A stretch of DNA of 64,000 nt from positions 1,376,709 through 1,440,708 of the forward strand of contig BFEA01000162.1 in the NCBI GenBank assembly GCA_003427395.1, written 5' to 3'. Position numbers and translations under genes: made by a program. The notes under the pieces were generated by a model. The model was not told the DNA's origin. It searched no databases and worked only from the letters and a program-made list of their open reading frames with translations. The stretch comes from Chara braunii. Lineage: Eukaryota; Streptophyta; Charophyceae; Charales; Characeae. Positions 12,551-22,974 of this stretch are shown here, in pieces; the stretch's first letter is position 1; each line of letters opens with the position of its first letter.

Positions 12551-12850
12551 ATGAGAACAAAGCTCAAGGAATTTAAACAAAGAGAAGACATAAAACAAGG
12601 AATACGAAAGTTTCAACTAAAATGGCTACGGGATGCAGCAGGGGAGAAATTGGGGGAAATAATATGGTCAGGAGAGGAAGAGGAGCGGGGGAGGATCAAA
12701 CGCGATTACCATATCAACTTTTATAATTGGCTTGACATTCAACCAGGGGTTTTTTTAAGAGCACCTGAATTGTTTGCTGATCCCTTCTCTCCCTCTTCAT
12801 CAACTCTGGTGGATCTTAAGTGGTTTGGAGGGGGGGAGGACGGATCTTAG
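12551..12850 (+). pseudogene. LINE ORF2 C-terminal tail
   Basis: The 99-codon frame matches the C-terminal segment of the LINEs at 35.1-35.5 kb (plus) and 23.6-24.6 kb (minus). It has a coiled, charged segment, a KLGEI element, a basic RDYH/RDYR element, and a Pro-rich DPFSP-like end with a Trp-containing tail. It marks the 3' end of ORF2. The stop is TAG at 12848-12850. Confidence 0.7.
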
Positions 12851-12939
12851 GATTAGGCAGAATGAAAGAAACTCATAAGGGGGAGGCTAGGTCCAGTTTT
12901 TCCCATCAAGCGGTCAGAATCCTAACTGAAGAGGCTCTT

Positions 12940-14470
12940 TTTTTTTGGGGGGGGGGAACAAGGCTCCAATCTATTCGTGGGGAGCAACACGTGCTGGGAA
13001 CCGGGCCCAGCGTCCCATATGGAAATTTATATATGATTTTAATGATTGAGATACCGGGGCCATTACCCGGCTTTGGCTAAGAAAAAACGAAGCTACTTAG
13101 AAAATGACTACGACAAACTTCAGAATACAAACAGAATTCAGAAAACTGCTCAGAAAACCTCCCCATCTATCCACTTTACCTTACTCCTGCAAGACTTACA
13201 GCAACAGAGTCACCATCTCCGCTGTTGCTATGCCCTATTCTCATTCTACCAGCTAGCCCCCTCACTAGTAGGACGCGTGATATCCCACCATCTCCTTCCC
13301 CACTCCCCTTCGTTCTGTTTTGGCTCCAAAAGTAAGAGTTACTTTAGGAAATGACTACAACAGGCTTCACGAATCAACAGGATTCAAAATCCAACTCGAA
13401 CCCCCCCCCCCCCCATCAATCCTCTGTTCTTCACTCCAGCAAAACTTACTGCAGCAGAGTCACCATCTCTACTGCTGCTATACCCTATTCCAATCCTACC
13501 AGCTAGCCCCGTCACAAGTAGGACGCATGATATCCCACCGTCTCCTTCTCCCACTCACCTCGTTTCTTTTTTAGAATAGACCGCCGGGGTTCTAAAAGAA
13601 AATCCAAAAATCTCGACCTCCTTACCAAACCTTTCCAGATTTCCTCGAAGTTGTCTTACTCCCTGCCGAGCTCTTCCAAGCCTCACACCCCCACTTCCTG
13701 CTGGGTTACAACGAAAAAAATTTCCAGAATTAAATATTCATTTTATAGTAAAATTACATTCTAAATTTTAAATTTTCATTCTATCTTAAAAAATGTAATT
13801 CCAATTTTAAAATTTTCCGTCTTACTTGAGAATTTTTCTTCCAAGAATGGGGTATCCCTTCTTATTTGAACTGCATGCTAGAGATGGAATGAAAGTCTGG
13901 ATTAGTTCATGAAATATTTTAATTGGACTGTCATTCTAAGTAAGGATTTTCAGTCATAAATAGGTTAATCCAATCTAAATTAAAAGATATTTGTTATAGT
14001 AGAATGAAAGTTTCATTAAAACATTTCATAAACTTGTCCAGACTTTCATTTCATCTTGAACAAATAGATGTAGTTGGAAGGAAAAACTCATATTTAGACG
14101 AGAACTAATCAAATAAAATTGAAAATTTTAGAATTGGACAAACATTGGAATGATAATTTATAAATATGAAGGATTTTTTTTGTAAGGAATGTTTTTTCAA
14201 CTTTCATTTCTCGCGGGAATTTTTTTGTTGTACAGGGCAACACAACTCGCCCCAGCTCCGGCCAACGCCATCAGATTCCCAACAACAAACCTTAGTTGTC
14301 CTGTGAGATGCCCACCTCAAAGCATCCCCAGATCTCTCTTCAAGACCTCACGCTCCTGCGTCAACAGGTTATAGGGCAACACCCCAGCACCGGCCAGCAT
14401 CGTTCTGGCATCGAACAGCCGCAGATCGTTGAGTATAGCAACTTCAAGGCAGCCTACGAAAAGTCGATAG
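12940..14470 (-). mobile_element. Non-coding retroposon with hairpin 3' cassette (copy 1, minus)
   Basis: Read on the minus strand, a non-coding body ends in the recurrent 3' cassette at 12955-13015. The cassette comprises a GCTGG/CCAGC hairpin, a CTCCCCACGAATAGA box and an A-rich tail at about 12938-12950. The body contains two tandem ~235 bp units (13080-13310 and 13320-13560) and a second module at 13600-14470. The same two modules in the same order occur on the plus strand at 29590-30650. No reading frame is convincing. It may be the 3' part of a larger LINE or an independent non-autonomous element. A separate AT-rich insertion interrupts it at 13709-14230. Confidence 0.65.
13709..14230. 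mobile_element. AT-rich TA-flanked insertion (MITE-like, 522 bp)
   Basis: A strongly AT-rich block sits inside the retroposon body. Its ends are inverted: left CAACGAAAAAAATTTCC, right the complement of CAACAAAAAAATTCCC. TA lies on both sides (13707-13708 and 14231-14232). The related copy near 29850-29870 reads straight across the join (complement of GGGTTACAGGGC), which serves as an empty site and supports a TA target duplication. TA duplications are typical of Tc1/mariner-type elements, but no transposase is present. Confidence 0.7.
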
Positions 14471-14479
14471 AAGCCTCAG

Positions 14480-15080
14480 AATCCTAAACGTTTTCAAGTC
14501 CCCCTTAACGGCCAAACAGGATACAATCCAGAAAAAAAGGGGGTAAAAATTAGAAATTAATACCAACTATCCTGAAATCCCCTCTCAAGAAGCAGACCGT
14601 CAGTCCCGACTTTCAGTCCTCGTACCAAAACTCACCTGGTCTCATACCCCTCTCTGCTAGGGTAATAGGGCACCACAACCCACCCCAGTACCGACCAACC
14701 TAGTTCTGACGGACAGGAAGTGCCTTCCTCCCTCGACAATTCCTTTAGTGGCAAACCCCGAAACAGGTTACAGGTCCACGCCCCGGTGCCCACTACGTTG
14801 GACGATCTGGTTGTGCCTTCCACCCTCGGCATAACTCCATGGACCTCAAGCTTCCCCTGGGTCACAGAGCACAGCTCCAGCACCGGTCTATGTCGTCCCA
14901 GCATCGTCCTCCTGACCTACTCACCTTAACCGACATCTCCCGTCTGTTGAAAGTCCCCTTTCATTTTTTCCATCCACCCATTCTAGCTTTCCTCCTAGGC
15001 AATAAAAAAAAGCACACCACAGTCGTAAATCTTTTCATCGAAAATCAGATCTGTATCATATTTTGGAGGCGTGAAATTTG
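14480..15080 (-). repeat. Possible upstream part of the minus-strand retroposon
   Basis: No gene. Its complement shares short phrases with 29330-29600, such as GCCGAGGGTGGAAGGCA, so the retroposon may extend this far. The similarity is too patchy by eye to fix an end. Confidence 0.35.
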
Positions 15081-16765
15081 GGGATGAGATCACTTAGTAA
15101 TCAAGGTAATTTAAGTCATGAATTTTTGGCATCCAATTCAGAATTAATATCGAAAGAATAACTAAAGAGGGATGTCCTCATAAACTTTCGACTCTGATTT
15201 CAAGAACTGTAGTTCAAGAAATCGCTCAGACTGTAAATCAGGAATTAAACTAATTACCATTGAAATCAGAAAATCCATCGAGCTACAATAGGATTGGAAG
15301 AAGAAAATCACTAAGATCGAATATAGAAAATCCATCGAGCTACAAATAAGATTGGGAAGCAGAAAATCGCTAGATCAACTAAGGGTTGGATATCTTGAAA
15401 AATTCAAATAGGAGAAAACGCAATAGAGAAACAATTAGGATGTCCATCTGGACTTTCGACACTGATTTCTGAAACATAGAGTTCAGAAAAACGTTCAGAT
15501 CGTGGATCAGGAAGATGTGAATCAGAACAACGGTCAGACCGTGGATCAAGAAGATGTTTAAAAGAAAAAAATATCATATGAATAAGTCAGAATAACAAGG
15601 ATTGCAACGTGAAAAAGATAAACCAATGGCACCAATATTGGATCATCATCATCGGATGAATCGACTTAGAATGATCATGCAAGCAATGCAAAATCAAGAA
15701 TTCCATAACCAGAAGAAGAAATAAGAGCTACAAGTTCAGTAGTACTAGTTGCAAAATCAAACAGGTATCGAGACAGACAAACACTGTCTAAGAATCAAGG
15801 CGAAATAGAAGAGGAAAAACAACTTACCCTTGACAACCCTAAATACACCCCTTCTCTCTCCAAACCTCACCTCCTCGCTTTATTGGCTTCTCAAGCAACT
15901 CGGCCGCCTGTGATTCACAACCATTCAACCAACCAATAAGACCAAACGATGATGATAATAGGACCACAACTAGGATTGTCGTCACAGCATACCAAACCAC
16001 GACGAGAGAATAAGCCACTGAGTCTGCCAACCGCCTCTGACAGATAGCCCGAAGAGATGAGGGGGAGTCCATGTTGCGAATGCCATCCTCCCCCTTCTTC
16101 CTCGTTGCCTTCTCCCTTCAACCCTCGAAACCCATCCCTCCCCTATTCTCCCACCCACCGTATTCCTCCTCTCCACTAAGACCTTGATGTGAGATGCTCT
16201 GCCCAACGACGCCCAGACACACTCTCTCCCATCACCTCCTCACGTGAATCTCACCATCGCAGCGCTCCCACCGCTCCTCGTTCCTGCTCGTCCGCAAGGC
16301 CCGCCGTCGCGTCCGCCCACCTTCTCATCGCGTCCGCCCACCTTCTCCTCGCGTCAATCTTGCCGTCGCAAGCGCTCCGCCACTCCTCATTCCTGCTCTC
16401 TCCGCGAGGCCCGCCGTCGCGTCCAAGCGTCGGGCGGCGGAGCGCCCCTGGTAGCGCTCTGCCGCCCAACAGCCCCATGCCTCCTTGATTTTCCCACTCA
16501 CCTTGTTTGTAATTCCTTTTTTTTTTTTTTTTTTTTCCGCAGTAATGGTTTCAGATTGGAAAGATTTGTTGGAAAAAGTGATAGAGAGGAAGAAGTTTTT
16601 TGGATAAAAGGCAGTGGTGATGGGACGCTGGACCCGGTTTCCAGCATAGGGACCACTGAAATTTGTTCCTTCATCCTCTTGTAATCTTTCATGATGTAAG
16701 GGACGCTGGACCCAGTGTCCATCAGGTGTAGCTTCCCACCAATAGATGGAGCTTAAAAAAAAAAA
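15081..16765. other. Unassigned DNA with short tandem repeats
   Basis: No convincing gene is seen. Phrases repeat around 15280-15370 (AAAATCCATCGAGCTACAA twice) and 15485-15555 (AGACCGTGGATCA-GAAGATGT twice). A GC-rich tandem pair of about 108 bp lies at 16256-16422, with AGGCCCGCCGTCGCGTCC in each unit. Copies of the hairpin cassette (plus orientation) lie at about 16619-16645 and 16703-16765, the second running into an A tract at the gap. Confidence 0.5.
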
Positions 16766-16944
16766 NNNNNNNNNNNNNNNNNNNNNNNNNNNNNNNNNNN
16801 NNNNNNNNNNNNNNNNNNNNNNNNNNNNNNNNNNNNNNNNNNNNNNNNNNNNNNNNNNNNNNNNNNNNNNNNNNNNNNNNNNNNNNNNNNNNNNNNNNNN
16901 NNNNNNNNNNNNNNNNNNNNNNNNNNNNNNNNNNNNNNNNNNNN
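16766..16944. other. Assembly gap (179 N)
   Basis: Unsequenced bases. The left side ends in an A run after a hairpin-cassette 3' end, so the gap probably hides the rest of a poly(A) tail and the retroposon boundary. Confidence 0.99.
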
Positions 16945-17740
16945 ACAGAGGTACCGGCCTGGACTGGACTACCCCAAATACAACACAGGCTTGTGAGAAC
17001 AGGCCAAGTAGAGGTCCGCTACACGATCCTAGACCTCTGATGGATCGCTTAGATACAAGCACGCTTCCGCCAAGAAGCCGAACTCTACCAAAGAGAAAGA
17101 AAAACCGAGTAGTCTAGGATGCAGAGCAAGCTCCATGCTGAGTCCATGCGATGCAACCTAGGATAGAAAGCGTCACAAAAGACAGCAATGTCACAGACTC
17201 ACAGCTAACAACCTAAGTGAAACCAGAAGCAACTAACTAGTATATATGTCATAGGAAAGCAGAAAGTGGTGACAACTAAATGCTAGAATGTTGTAGGCAG
17301 TAGCCTCAGTCTGGAAACAGATGACTAGTGTATAAAGTCCTAAGAACAACAAAAGCAGAAAGAACTAAATTATAGAAATGTTAGACGCAGTAGCCTCAAT
17401 CTGAGAGCAACAAAGCAACAACAAGACAATCATATGTGACAGGAGGAGTCTGTCACAAACCACAGGGTGGGATGGTCTCTGAGGGTGACGAATGCAGCCT
17501 AGGGGTTGATTTTCTCCTAAGGACATCCACACATAATGACAGGGAGACACATGTCATCAGGCTCAATGAGGGTAGCGAACTGGGAGCGAACAGAACCAAT
17601 ATCCCTAACAGATAGACCATTAGGGCGGGTAATGCTCGACTAAAGGGGTAACCGCTATGTAGGGTCGACCATGCAAGGGAATCAGGGAGCCTGGTATACT
17701 GGGCGCACCTAGATGAAGCATGCAAGGTTGACTAACTAGG
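16945..17740. repeat. Unassigned DNA downstream of the gypsy pol, with a tandem pair
   Basis: Two diverged tandem units lie at about 17238-17315 and 17321-17403, each with an ACTAGT-TATA start and a GCAGTAGCCTCA-TCTG end. The region is where a 3' LTR would be expected for the minus-strand gypsy element, but no matching 5' copy is visible in the window. No gene is seen. Confidence 0.35.
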
Positions 17741-18274
17741 GCGGGAGGGCCGACAGAGGGTAGAACAAGTGATGGGTAAGGGGATCATGCAAATGACTCC
17801 TAAAGTGAGGGAAGTCGGCGCTAGATCCGTAAGCTGGGAAGCCAGGGCAACGCTATGGTCCCGATGTCTATACGAATACCAAGGGAGAGCCCAACTAAGA
17901 GGAACCCGGCGAAGGGAGACCACCATGCGACACAACCAGGGTACTGTATAGGGTAAGGTGGTAAGAGAGTGGCGACGTCTGAAGTAGGCAGAGCTGATCT
18001 TAACGAAGACCGTGAAGTTGTCGATGACGTCCATAATGAGAAGTTTGGAATGTCCTTGAGGAAGAGTCGCAACGTCGATGAGCTGAAGTGGCAAACCTGG
18101 AGTGGATGGAGTACTGAGAAGTCAAGGACGTGGGAAGAGAAATCAGAATTAATCGTCGTATTGAGCAGGACGGCAAAAGCATCCGACTGCTGTTGAAGGT
18201 CTGCCTCAGATGGACTTCAGCGGTTTCCTCAGCCGAGGGAGTAGGAAGAGGGTCAGTGGGCTGTGGAGGAGCAG

Positions 18275-18661
18275 TCAACCAAGCACGACGAGCACGGTCA
18301 TAGGCACGCACCAACATGCGAGCGTGTTGCAAGTGCTCGAGGGGCTCCCAAGTAGCCTCCTCATCAGGGTAACCCTTCCAACGTACGAGATACTCGATGT
18401 GAGAAGGGTTGTCGTCAGTGACTCGACAACCAATGATGTTTGAAACGAGGAACTCCTCGTGGTCGTCCACCATGATGAGTGAGGACGCTTGTATGGTCGT
18501 CCAGCGAAACACTGAGACTGTCTGCGGAAGGGACGCAATAACGAGACGTGGTAGANGGTCGTCCACCATGATGAGTGAGGACGCTTGTATGGTCGTCCAG
18601 CGAAACACTGAGACTGTCTGCGGAAGGGACGCAATAACGAGACGTGGTAGACACCGTGCAC
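18275..18661 (-). pseudogene. Gypsy integrase C-terminus and chromodomain
   Basis: The minus strand encodes a VYHVSLLRPF-type integrase C-terminal phrase, then the chromodomain signature YLVRWKGYPDEEATWEP around 18370-18430. Chromodomains of this type direct integration to marked chromatin. The two parts are in different frames. The integrase C-terminal phrase lies in a segment that is duplicated around a single N at 18556. Confidence 0.8.
18460..18655. repeat. Exact ~95 bp tandem duplication abutting an N (probable assembly artefact)
   Basis: The segment beginning GGTCGTCCACCATGATGAG is present twice back to back (about 18459-18553 and 18557-18652) with no visible difference. The join carries a single N at 18556. 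Exact duplication at an ambiguous base inside otherwise decayed sequence points to an overlap that was not merged during assembly. Confidence 0.75.
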
Positions 18662-18722
18662 AGGAGTCTAGCGTAGGTATTTGGGCAGCTTCACACGGAA
18701 GCTGACCGGGCTAGAAACCGTA

Positions 18723-19579
18723 TTAGAGCCGACGGCTTAGAGAATGCGGCATGGGCCAAAGAAGCGGCGTCGGACCTTGCGAAGTGTGTCCGCTTCGAGC
18801 TGTAAGTGGCGGACGACGGGCATCGACAAGCACATCATCACCGACTTTGAATGGATGATCCATCCTCGATCGGTTCACATGTGCGGTCATGCGAGTTCGG
18901 GAAGCGGCTATGTGTTCATGCACGGTCTTCATGATCGACGTCATGTGTGCAACCCATTCATCCAGCGCGGGACAACTCGTGTCGGGATGCATCTGTGACG
19001 GTCGAAGGAAGTTTGCGGGAACAAGAGGATGAAAGGCGATATCCCCATGGTTGGCGAGACAACGTGGCTGTAGGCTATCTCCATGTGGGTAAGATGGAGA
19101 TCCCACTGCTGGTCGTTACGAATAATCTTTCAGAGAATATCTCTGAGAGTCCTATTCGTGACCTCGGTTTGACCATTAGTCTGGGGATGGTAGGACGAGG
19201 AGAAGCGGAGCTGGGTGCCGTACACCTCGTGGAGCCGTCACCAGAATCGGCTGGTAAAGCACGGGTTACAGTTAAATATGATACTCAGAGGTAAGTCGTG
19301 GTCACTCACGACTCGGTCAAATACGATGTCGGCGACCTCACGTGCACTGATGGCATAGCAGTAAGGAACAAAACATGCGCGCTTCGTGAAGCGGTCGACG
19401 AGGACTAGGATAACATCATGACCGCGAGGGGTCGAAGCATGAAGAGGACCGATAAAGTCCATCGAGATGGACTGCCAACGACCCTTAGGGATAAGAATAG
19501 GCTGGAATAAACCATAAGGCAGGTGGTTCGTACTGTTCACCTTCTGACATGTGAGACACTCTGCGACGTAGTCCTTCAC
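18723..19579 (-). pseudogene. Gypsy integrase core, broken
   Basis: Frames on the minus strand at 19238-19579 and 18723-19106 contain ECLTCQKVN (end of the zinc-binding arm), SISMDFIGPL with the first catalytic Asp, and VDRFTKRACFVP. The second catalytic Asp region reads IFNCNPCFTS where relatives have S-D-R-D-P-x-F-T-S, so an Asp is lost. Later a KVGDDVLVD phrase marks the integrase C-terminal fold. The integrase would join element DNA to the host chromosome, but this copy is inactive. Confidence 0.8.
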
Positions 19580-20455
19580 AAAATCCTTGCATGTCGGTCA
19601 GGCGTACAGGTGGCTCACACGAGCCAACGTCTTATGGAAGCCCATATGACCGACGACTGCCTGGTCATGGAACTCTTCTACTGCCCGGACACGTAGCTGT
19701 CCAGTGGAGGGAACGCAAATACGGAGCTCTTTGGTTCCTCGTGAACCGTGCCAGTATACAAGACAGTTGTCCCGGAGAGAGTAGTTCGGGACGGTCTTGT
19801 CACTTTGAAGGGTCGCATGGATGTCGCGATAGTTGGGGCAGTGGCGGTACTAAGTGTGAAAGTCATCGGTCACTGAGTGGTGGACGGTGGTGACCGAGAT
19901 GACAGCGAGCTGGATCTGCTTTAGATTATAGTCAGGGCGCCGGGATAAGGCATCTGCGACCCGATTGGTCTCACCATTTATGTGCTCAGCGGTAAAACTA
20001 AACTCGGATAGGTCGCGCCACCAGCGAGTCTATCGAGAAGTGAGCTTCAACTTTGTCAGAAAAAGCTGGACAACAGAGTTGTCCGTGCGCACCATGAATG
20101 GTGCCCCGTGCAGGTAGTGACGTCAATGCCGAGTGGTAAAAACTACTGTGAGAACCTCACGTTCATCAGCAGTATAGTTTATCTCGGCGGGCAGGAGCTG
20201 ACGGGAGTAGAAGGTTATCGGACAATCAACTAAGCGAGACTCGACATTGCCATCCTCGACGATGGTAGTAGAATAGTCAAGAGAAGGCTTGTCAGTAGCT
20301 GAACAAGTAGGCGTCAGGCGGGAAGCAGTGGTAGGGGTAGGGGCGGGAAGTGAGGGATGCGAGGATGAGAGGAATAAGGAGAAGAGGGAAAAATATGGAA
20401 AAACACTGCTCCTACAGCAAAGTCTGACGCATCGGTGGTAAGGATAAAAGGGCGA
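19580..20455 (-). pseudogene. Gypsy RNase H region and zinc-binding arm, stop-ridden
   Basis: The minus strand of 20314-20580 carries FILTTDASDFAVGAVF, the start of the RNase H-like domain with its first acidic residue. Further left (20280-19940), translated phrases such as INYTADERE and VADALSRR fit the rest of RNase H, with several TGA/TAG interruptions. A low-complexity stretch interrupts the domain at about 20300-20400. The zinc-binding arm of integrase follows toward 19600. Confidence 0.65.
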
Positions 20456-21065
20456 TCAAAATCGGGTAGGTGGAGAACCGATGCACATGTCGCGGAATGC
20501 GTCCTCATGGAGGGGTGTCGAAGAGCATGGTGGGTTCTTCCGGAGGAGAGTGGAGGTAAGGACGTAGGAATACCTCGCATATCCCTCGATGAAATTAGTA
20601 TAGTAGCTAGTGAGGCCTAGGAAGCTGCGAAGCTGCTTGGCGGATGTGGGGACGGGCCACTCCGCAATAACAGTGATGTTCATGTCGTCCATGTCGAGAC
20701 CTTGGTCAGACACATAGTGTCCTAGAAACTCCACTTTGCGTTGGGCAAAGCGGCACTTACTGAGCTTGGCATAGAAGCCATGCTTGCATGAACGCTGTAG
20801 GACATTGCGGAGGTGTCTGAGATGGTCTTCTAAGGTACGACAGTAGACCAGGATGTCGTTCAGGTATACGAGAACGTATTCTTCAAGTATGCTCCTAAAG
20901 ATATCGTTCATCGCCCTCTGGAAGGTGGCAGGTGCATTGGTGAGGCCAAATGGCATCATTGTGAACTCGTAGTGGCTAAAGTGCGACCGAAAGGCGATCT
21001 TCGGCTGGTCATCTGCGGCGATGCGGATCTGATGGTAACCGGTGCGAAGATCAATCTGGTCCTCG
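20456..21065 (-). pseudogene. Gypsy reverse transcriptase, 5'-truncated
   Basis: The minus-strand frame 20456-20959 contains MPFGLTNAPATFQRAMND, then YLNDILVYCRTLEDHLRHL where the catalytic Y-x-D-D box has become Y-L-N-D. It continues with KCRFAQRKVEFLGH and the LRSFLGLTSYY element. Another ~105 bp upstream (20960-21065) still reads as RT (HQIRIAADDQPKIAF). Similarity then stops just before the small foldback element at 21090. Confidence 0.85.
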
Positions 21066-21089
21066 TGCGCCGACGCTGACCAGGGTTTG

Positions 21090-21217
21090 AGTTTGTAATT
21101 GCACTTGAGGCAAAAGGGTCAGTAATGCTGAATGTATATGCCCTACGTTTCGGGTCCGGTGGGGTCGCATGGGGGTGTGTTGTATTCACGGAATTGCCTG
21201 AAGTGCAATTACAAACT
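21090..21217. mobile_element. Small foldback element (128 bp) at the gypsy breakpoint
   Basis: The ends are a 23-bp inverted repeat with one mismatch (left AGTTTGTAATTGCACTTGAG, right its complement, over 21090-21112 and 21195-21217). The interior has no reading frame. No target duplication is clear. It lies within about 25 bp of where gypsy RT similarity ends, so it may mark the insertion or deletion that truncated the element. Confidence 0.55.
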
Positions 21218-21695
21218 GTTTTCGTGATTGCGCCGAAGTTACCCCTATTTTTTTATAATGACATACACTTGCCTGTTTTCAACTGCATCTAGCGGTGATA
21301 CCGGTCATGTACAGCTCACAAATTCCAACTGGAACTATGCCCTGAATCTATTGGCGTCATATTGGGCCTCTCTGGACCATTCCCCAGGTGCACAGAAGCT
21401 AAGAATTACGACCGTGTATCTTTCTAGCATTGCATTCATTCCCAACGTGCACATTTGGTGAGTAGTGGAGGGAACTCAGGGAGGTCTCATAGCCGTTCGC
21501 TGTGCCTCGCTCCAGACGCACCTTTAGAAAGGAAAAGTGATAAGTTGTGGAACACGGGAACATGGTAAGATGCCACAACCAAAGGAACCCAAAACAGGAA
21601 AAAAAGAAGGAAATAAAAAAGCGTGCCCTGATATCACCCATTATAAGAGTACCTTACCTGTTAGAAGTCCAACTCCTGTACTTGTGCAGTTTGCT

Positions 21696-21696
<1 letters not shown>

Positions 21697-21766
<70 letters not shown>
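21697..21766. repeat. Poly(C) tract (70 nt)
   Basis: An uninterrupted run of 70 C residues followed by GGGCCC and a T-rich stretch. Tracts this long are rare and difficult to sequence, so the true length is uncertain. Confidence 0.9.
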
Positions 21767-21768
<2 letters not shown>

Positions 21769-22244
21769 GCCCCTTTTTTTTTCTTTTTCTTTTTTCACAC
21801 CTGCTCCTGTTTTTTTGATGTACCCACTGGTTAACTCAGAGTTGTGGGAAAACCAAGTTTCCTGATGGGACCTTCGAAAAAAGGGGCGCAGAGGTAGAGG
21901 CCAGGGAAAAATACTTATTGTTAAAACACCAGTACTTGGCTCAGCTATAGGCCGTGGCGCAGTGGGAATTTCGGAAGTGGCACTGGTGCCGGCGGTCTGT
22001 CTGACGGGAAAAAAGAAAAGAAAAGAAAAGAAAGGAACAAACATGCCAGAGAGCAATGATGTTGTGAAAGGACCTCATGGAGGCCATATCATGGAGGCCA
22101 TAGGCAAATGATCACTTTCCGAAATGTATCTGACCAATATTACCGGGAGAGGGAAACACTGCTATTTTCCCTTTTTTTCTCTGTTTTTTTCTTCCTGGCC
22201 CTGCGAGCAAGGCAGCGCATATTACTCTTGCTCAAAACGCCCTG

Positions 22245-22575
22245 GCGGAGGGCATACTCACACTTGCGACGTTGAAATGCATCCAACCACTTTCACGGCC
22301 AAAGCGTTGTTGGCTTTTTTTTTTTTTGTTCTTTTGTAGAGGGTCGCACAGTCCTGCTGAAGTGCCTTCAGTGAGGGCAAACTCGCATGAGTCCTCCAAA
22401 AAGTGTATCCAACTGCAATCACGGCCAAAGCTTGTTTTGTTTTTTGGGACGTACGGATTTGAGATGGGCCCAAAAATTTGAAAACCTTCTGACGCGCCGA
22501 CCCTGCCCCGAGCCCGCCTTTTACTTCTTGTGGCGACAAGTTATTTTGCTGCAAGGCTGAGGCCGTGTAGGGACG
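22245..22575. repeat. Repeat cluster with GGGCATACTCACAC end and CACGGCCAAAGC tandem
   Basis: At 22252 the sequence GGGCATACTCACACTTGCGAC matches the terminal sequence of the element at 62441-63391. The phrase CACGGCCAAAGC recurs at 22299 and 22423, about 124 bp apart. At 22490-22575 the text resembles the inner part of the TTAA element at 59132-59309 (CTTCTTGTGGCGACAAG, GCAAGGCTG-GGCCGTGTA). The region seems to be fragments of two DNA-transposon families. Confidence 0.4.
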
Positions 22576-22734
22576 TGAGGCCTGGATGAGTTCGTCAGAG
22601 AATAAGTTAGTTTTGGTGAGCTTTGTTATGATCTGTTGGAAATCCCTTAGATCCTTTAGTGTTCAGAAAATTGTTGTGGATTTAGGGAGGTGTTTAGCGA
22701 TCTTAAAAAAGGATTTGTAGTTTTCTCATCATCA

Positions 22735-22945
22735 TCCATCCTGAAGTTCAGTAGCTTGTTCACAGTCTTGGAGGATACTCTCAAGCCGATGTCGGGTAAT
22801 GGCCCCGGTATCTCAATTTGTTCATAAATTGTTTTTCACATGTCTTCATATGGGACGCTGGGCCCGATTCCCAGCGCGTGCTGCTCCCCACGAATAGATT
22901 GGAGCACGCCTTTAAATTAAAAAAAAAAGAAAAAGAAAAAAAAGG
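22735..22945 (+). mobile_element. Short retroposon, hairpin-cassette type A
   Basis: It contains GTAGCTTGTTCA, GAGGATACTCTCAAGCC, GGGTAATGGCCCCGGTATC, the GCTGGGCCCGATTCCCAGC hairpin, a CTCCCCACGAATAGATTGGAGC box and an A-rich tail. The same order occurs at 41067-41340 and 35812-35980. Only about 200 bp and without coding sequence, it behaves like a SINE sharing its 3' end with the local LINEs. No pol III boxes are clear at its left end. Confidence 0.6.
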
Positions 22946-22974
22946 AGTGATGACAATACTCCTACCCGACTCGC

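Larger units (their letters stand above)
4830..12850 (+). mobile_element. LINE-1 (plant L1-type non-LTR retrotransposon), decayed, near full length
   Basis: In order along the plus strand there are remnants of ORF1 (charged region, zinc knuckle, Lys/Glu-rich tail) and of ORF2 (EEP endonuclease, reverse transcriptase, zf-RVT-like Cys/His region, C-terminal tail). Each domain is interrupted by stops and frameshifts, so nothing can be made as a whole. The ORF2 product lines up domain by domain with the LINE at 31.1-35.5 kb; for example NKTQGWWIH and the C-terminal DPF-P segments are shared. The 3' end runs into a minus-strand retroposon tail at about 12.94 kb, so this copy's own 3' UTR is not clear. 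Base composition is more A-rich than the 31 kb relative. Confidence 0.85.
17740..21070 (-). mobile_element. Ty3/gypsy chromovirus-type pol, decayed and truncated
   Basis: Reading leftward on the minus strand, the order is RT (20456-21065), RNase H (about 19990-20455), zinc-binding and integrase core (about 19100-19860), integrase C-terminal region (18600-19100) and chromodomain (about 18380-18480). This is the Ty3/gypsy gene order with the C-terminal chromodomain typical of chromoviruses. Multiple stops and frameshifts and the loss of catalytic residues show it is dead. The RT is cut off at about 21065 and the gag and protease regions are absent. No LTR pair is visible. Confidence 0.85.

Noticed and set aside
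16189-17117. Long open frames across the N gap
   Set aside because: They run through unknown bases and GC-rich tandem repeats on both strands; no domain is present.
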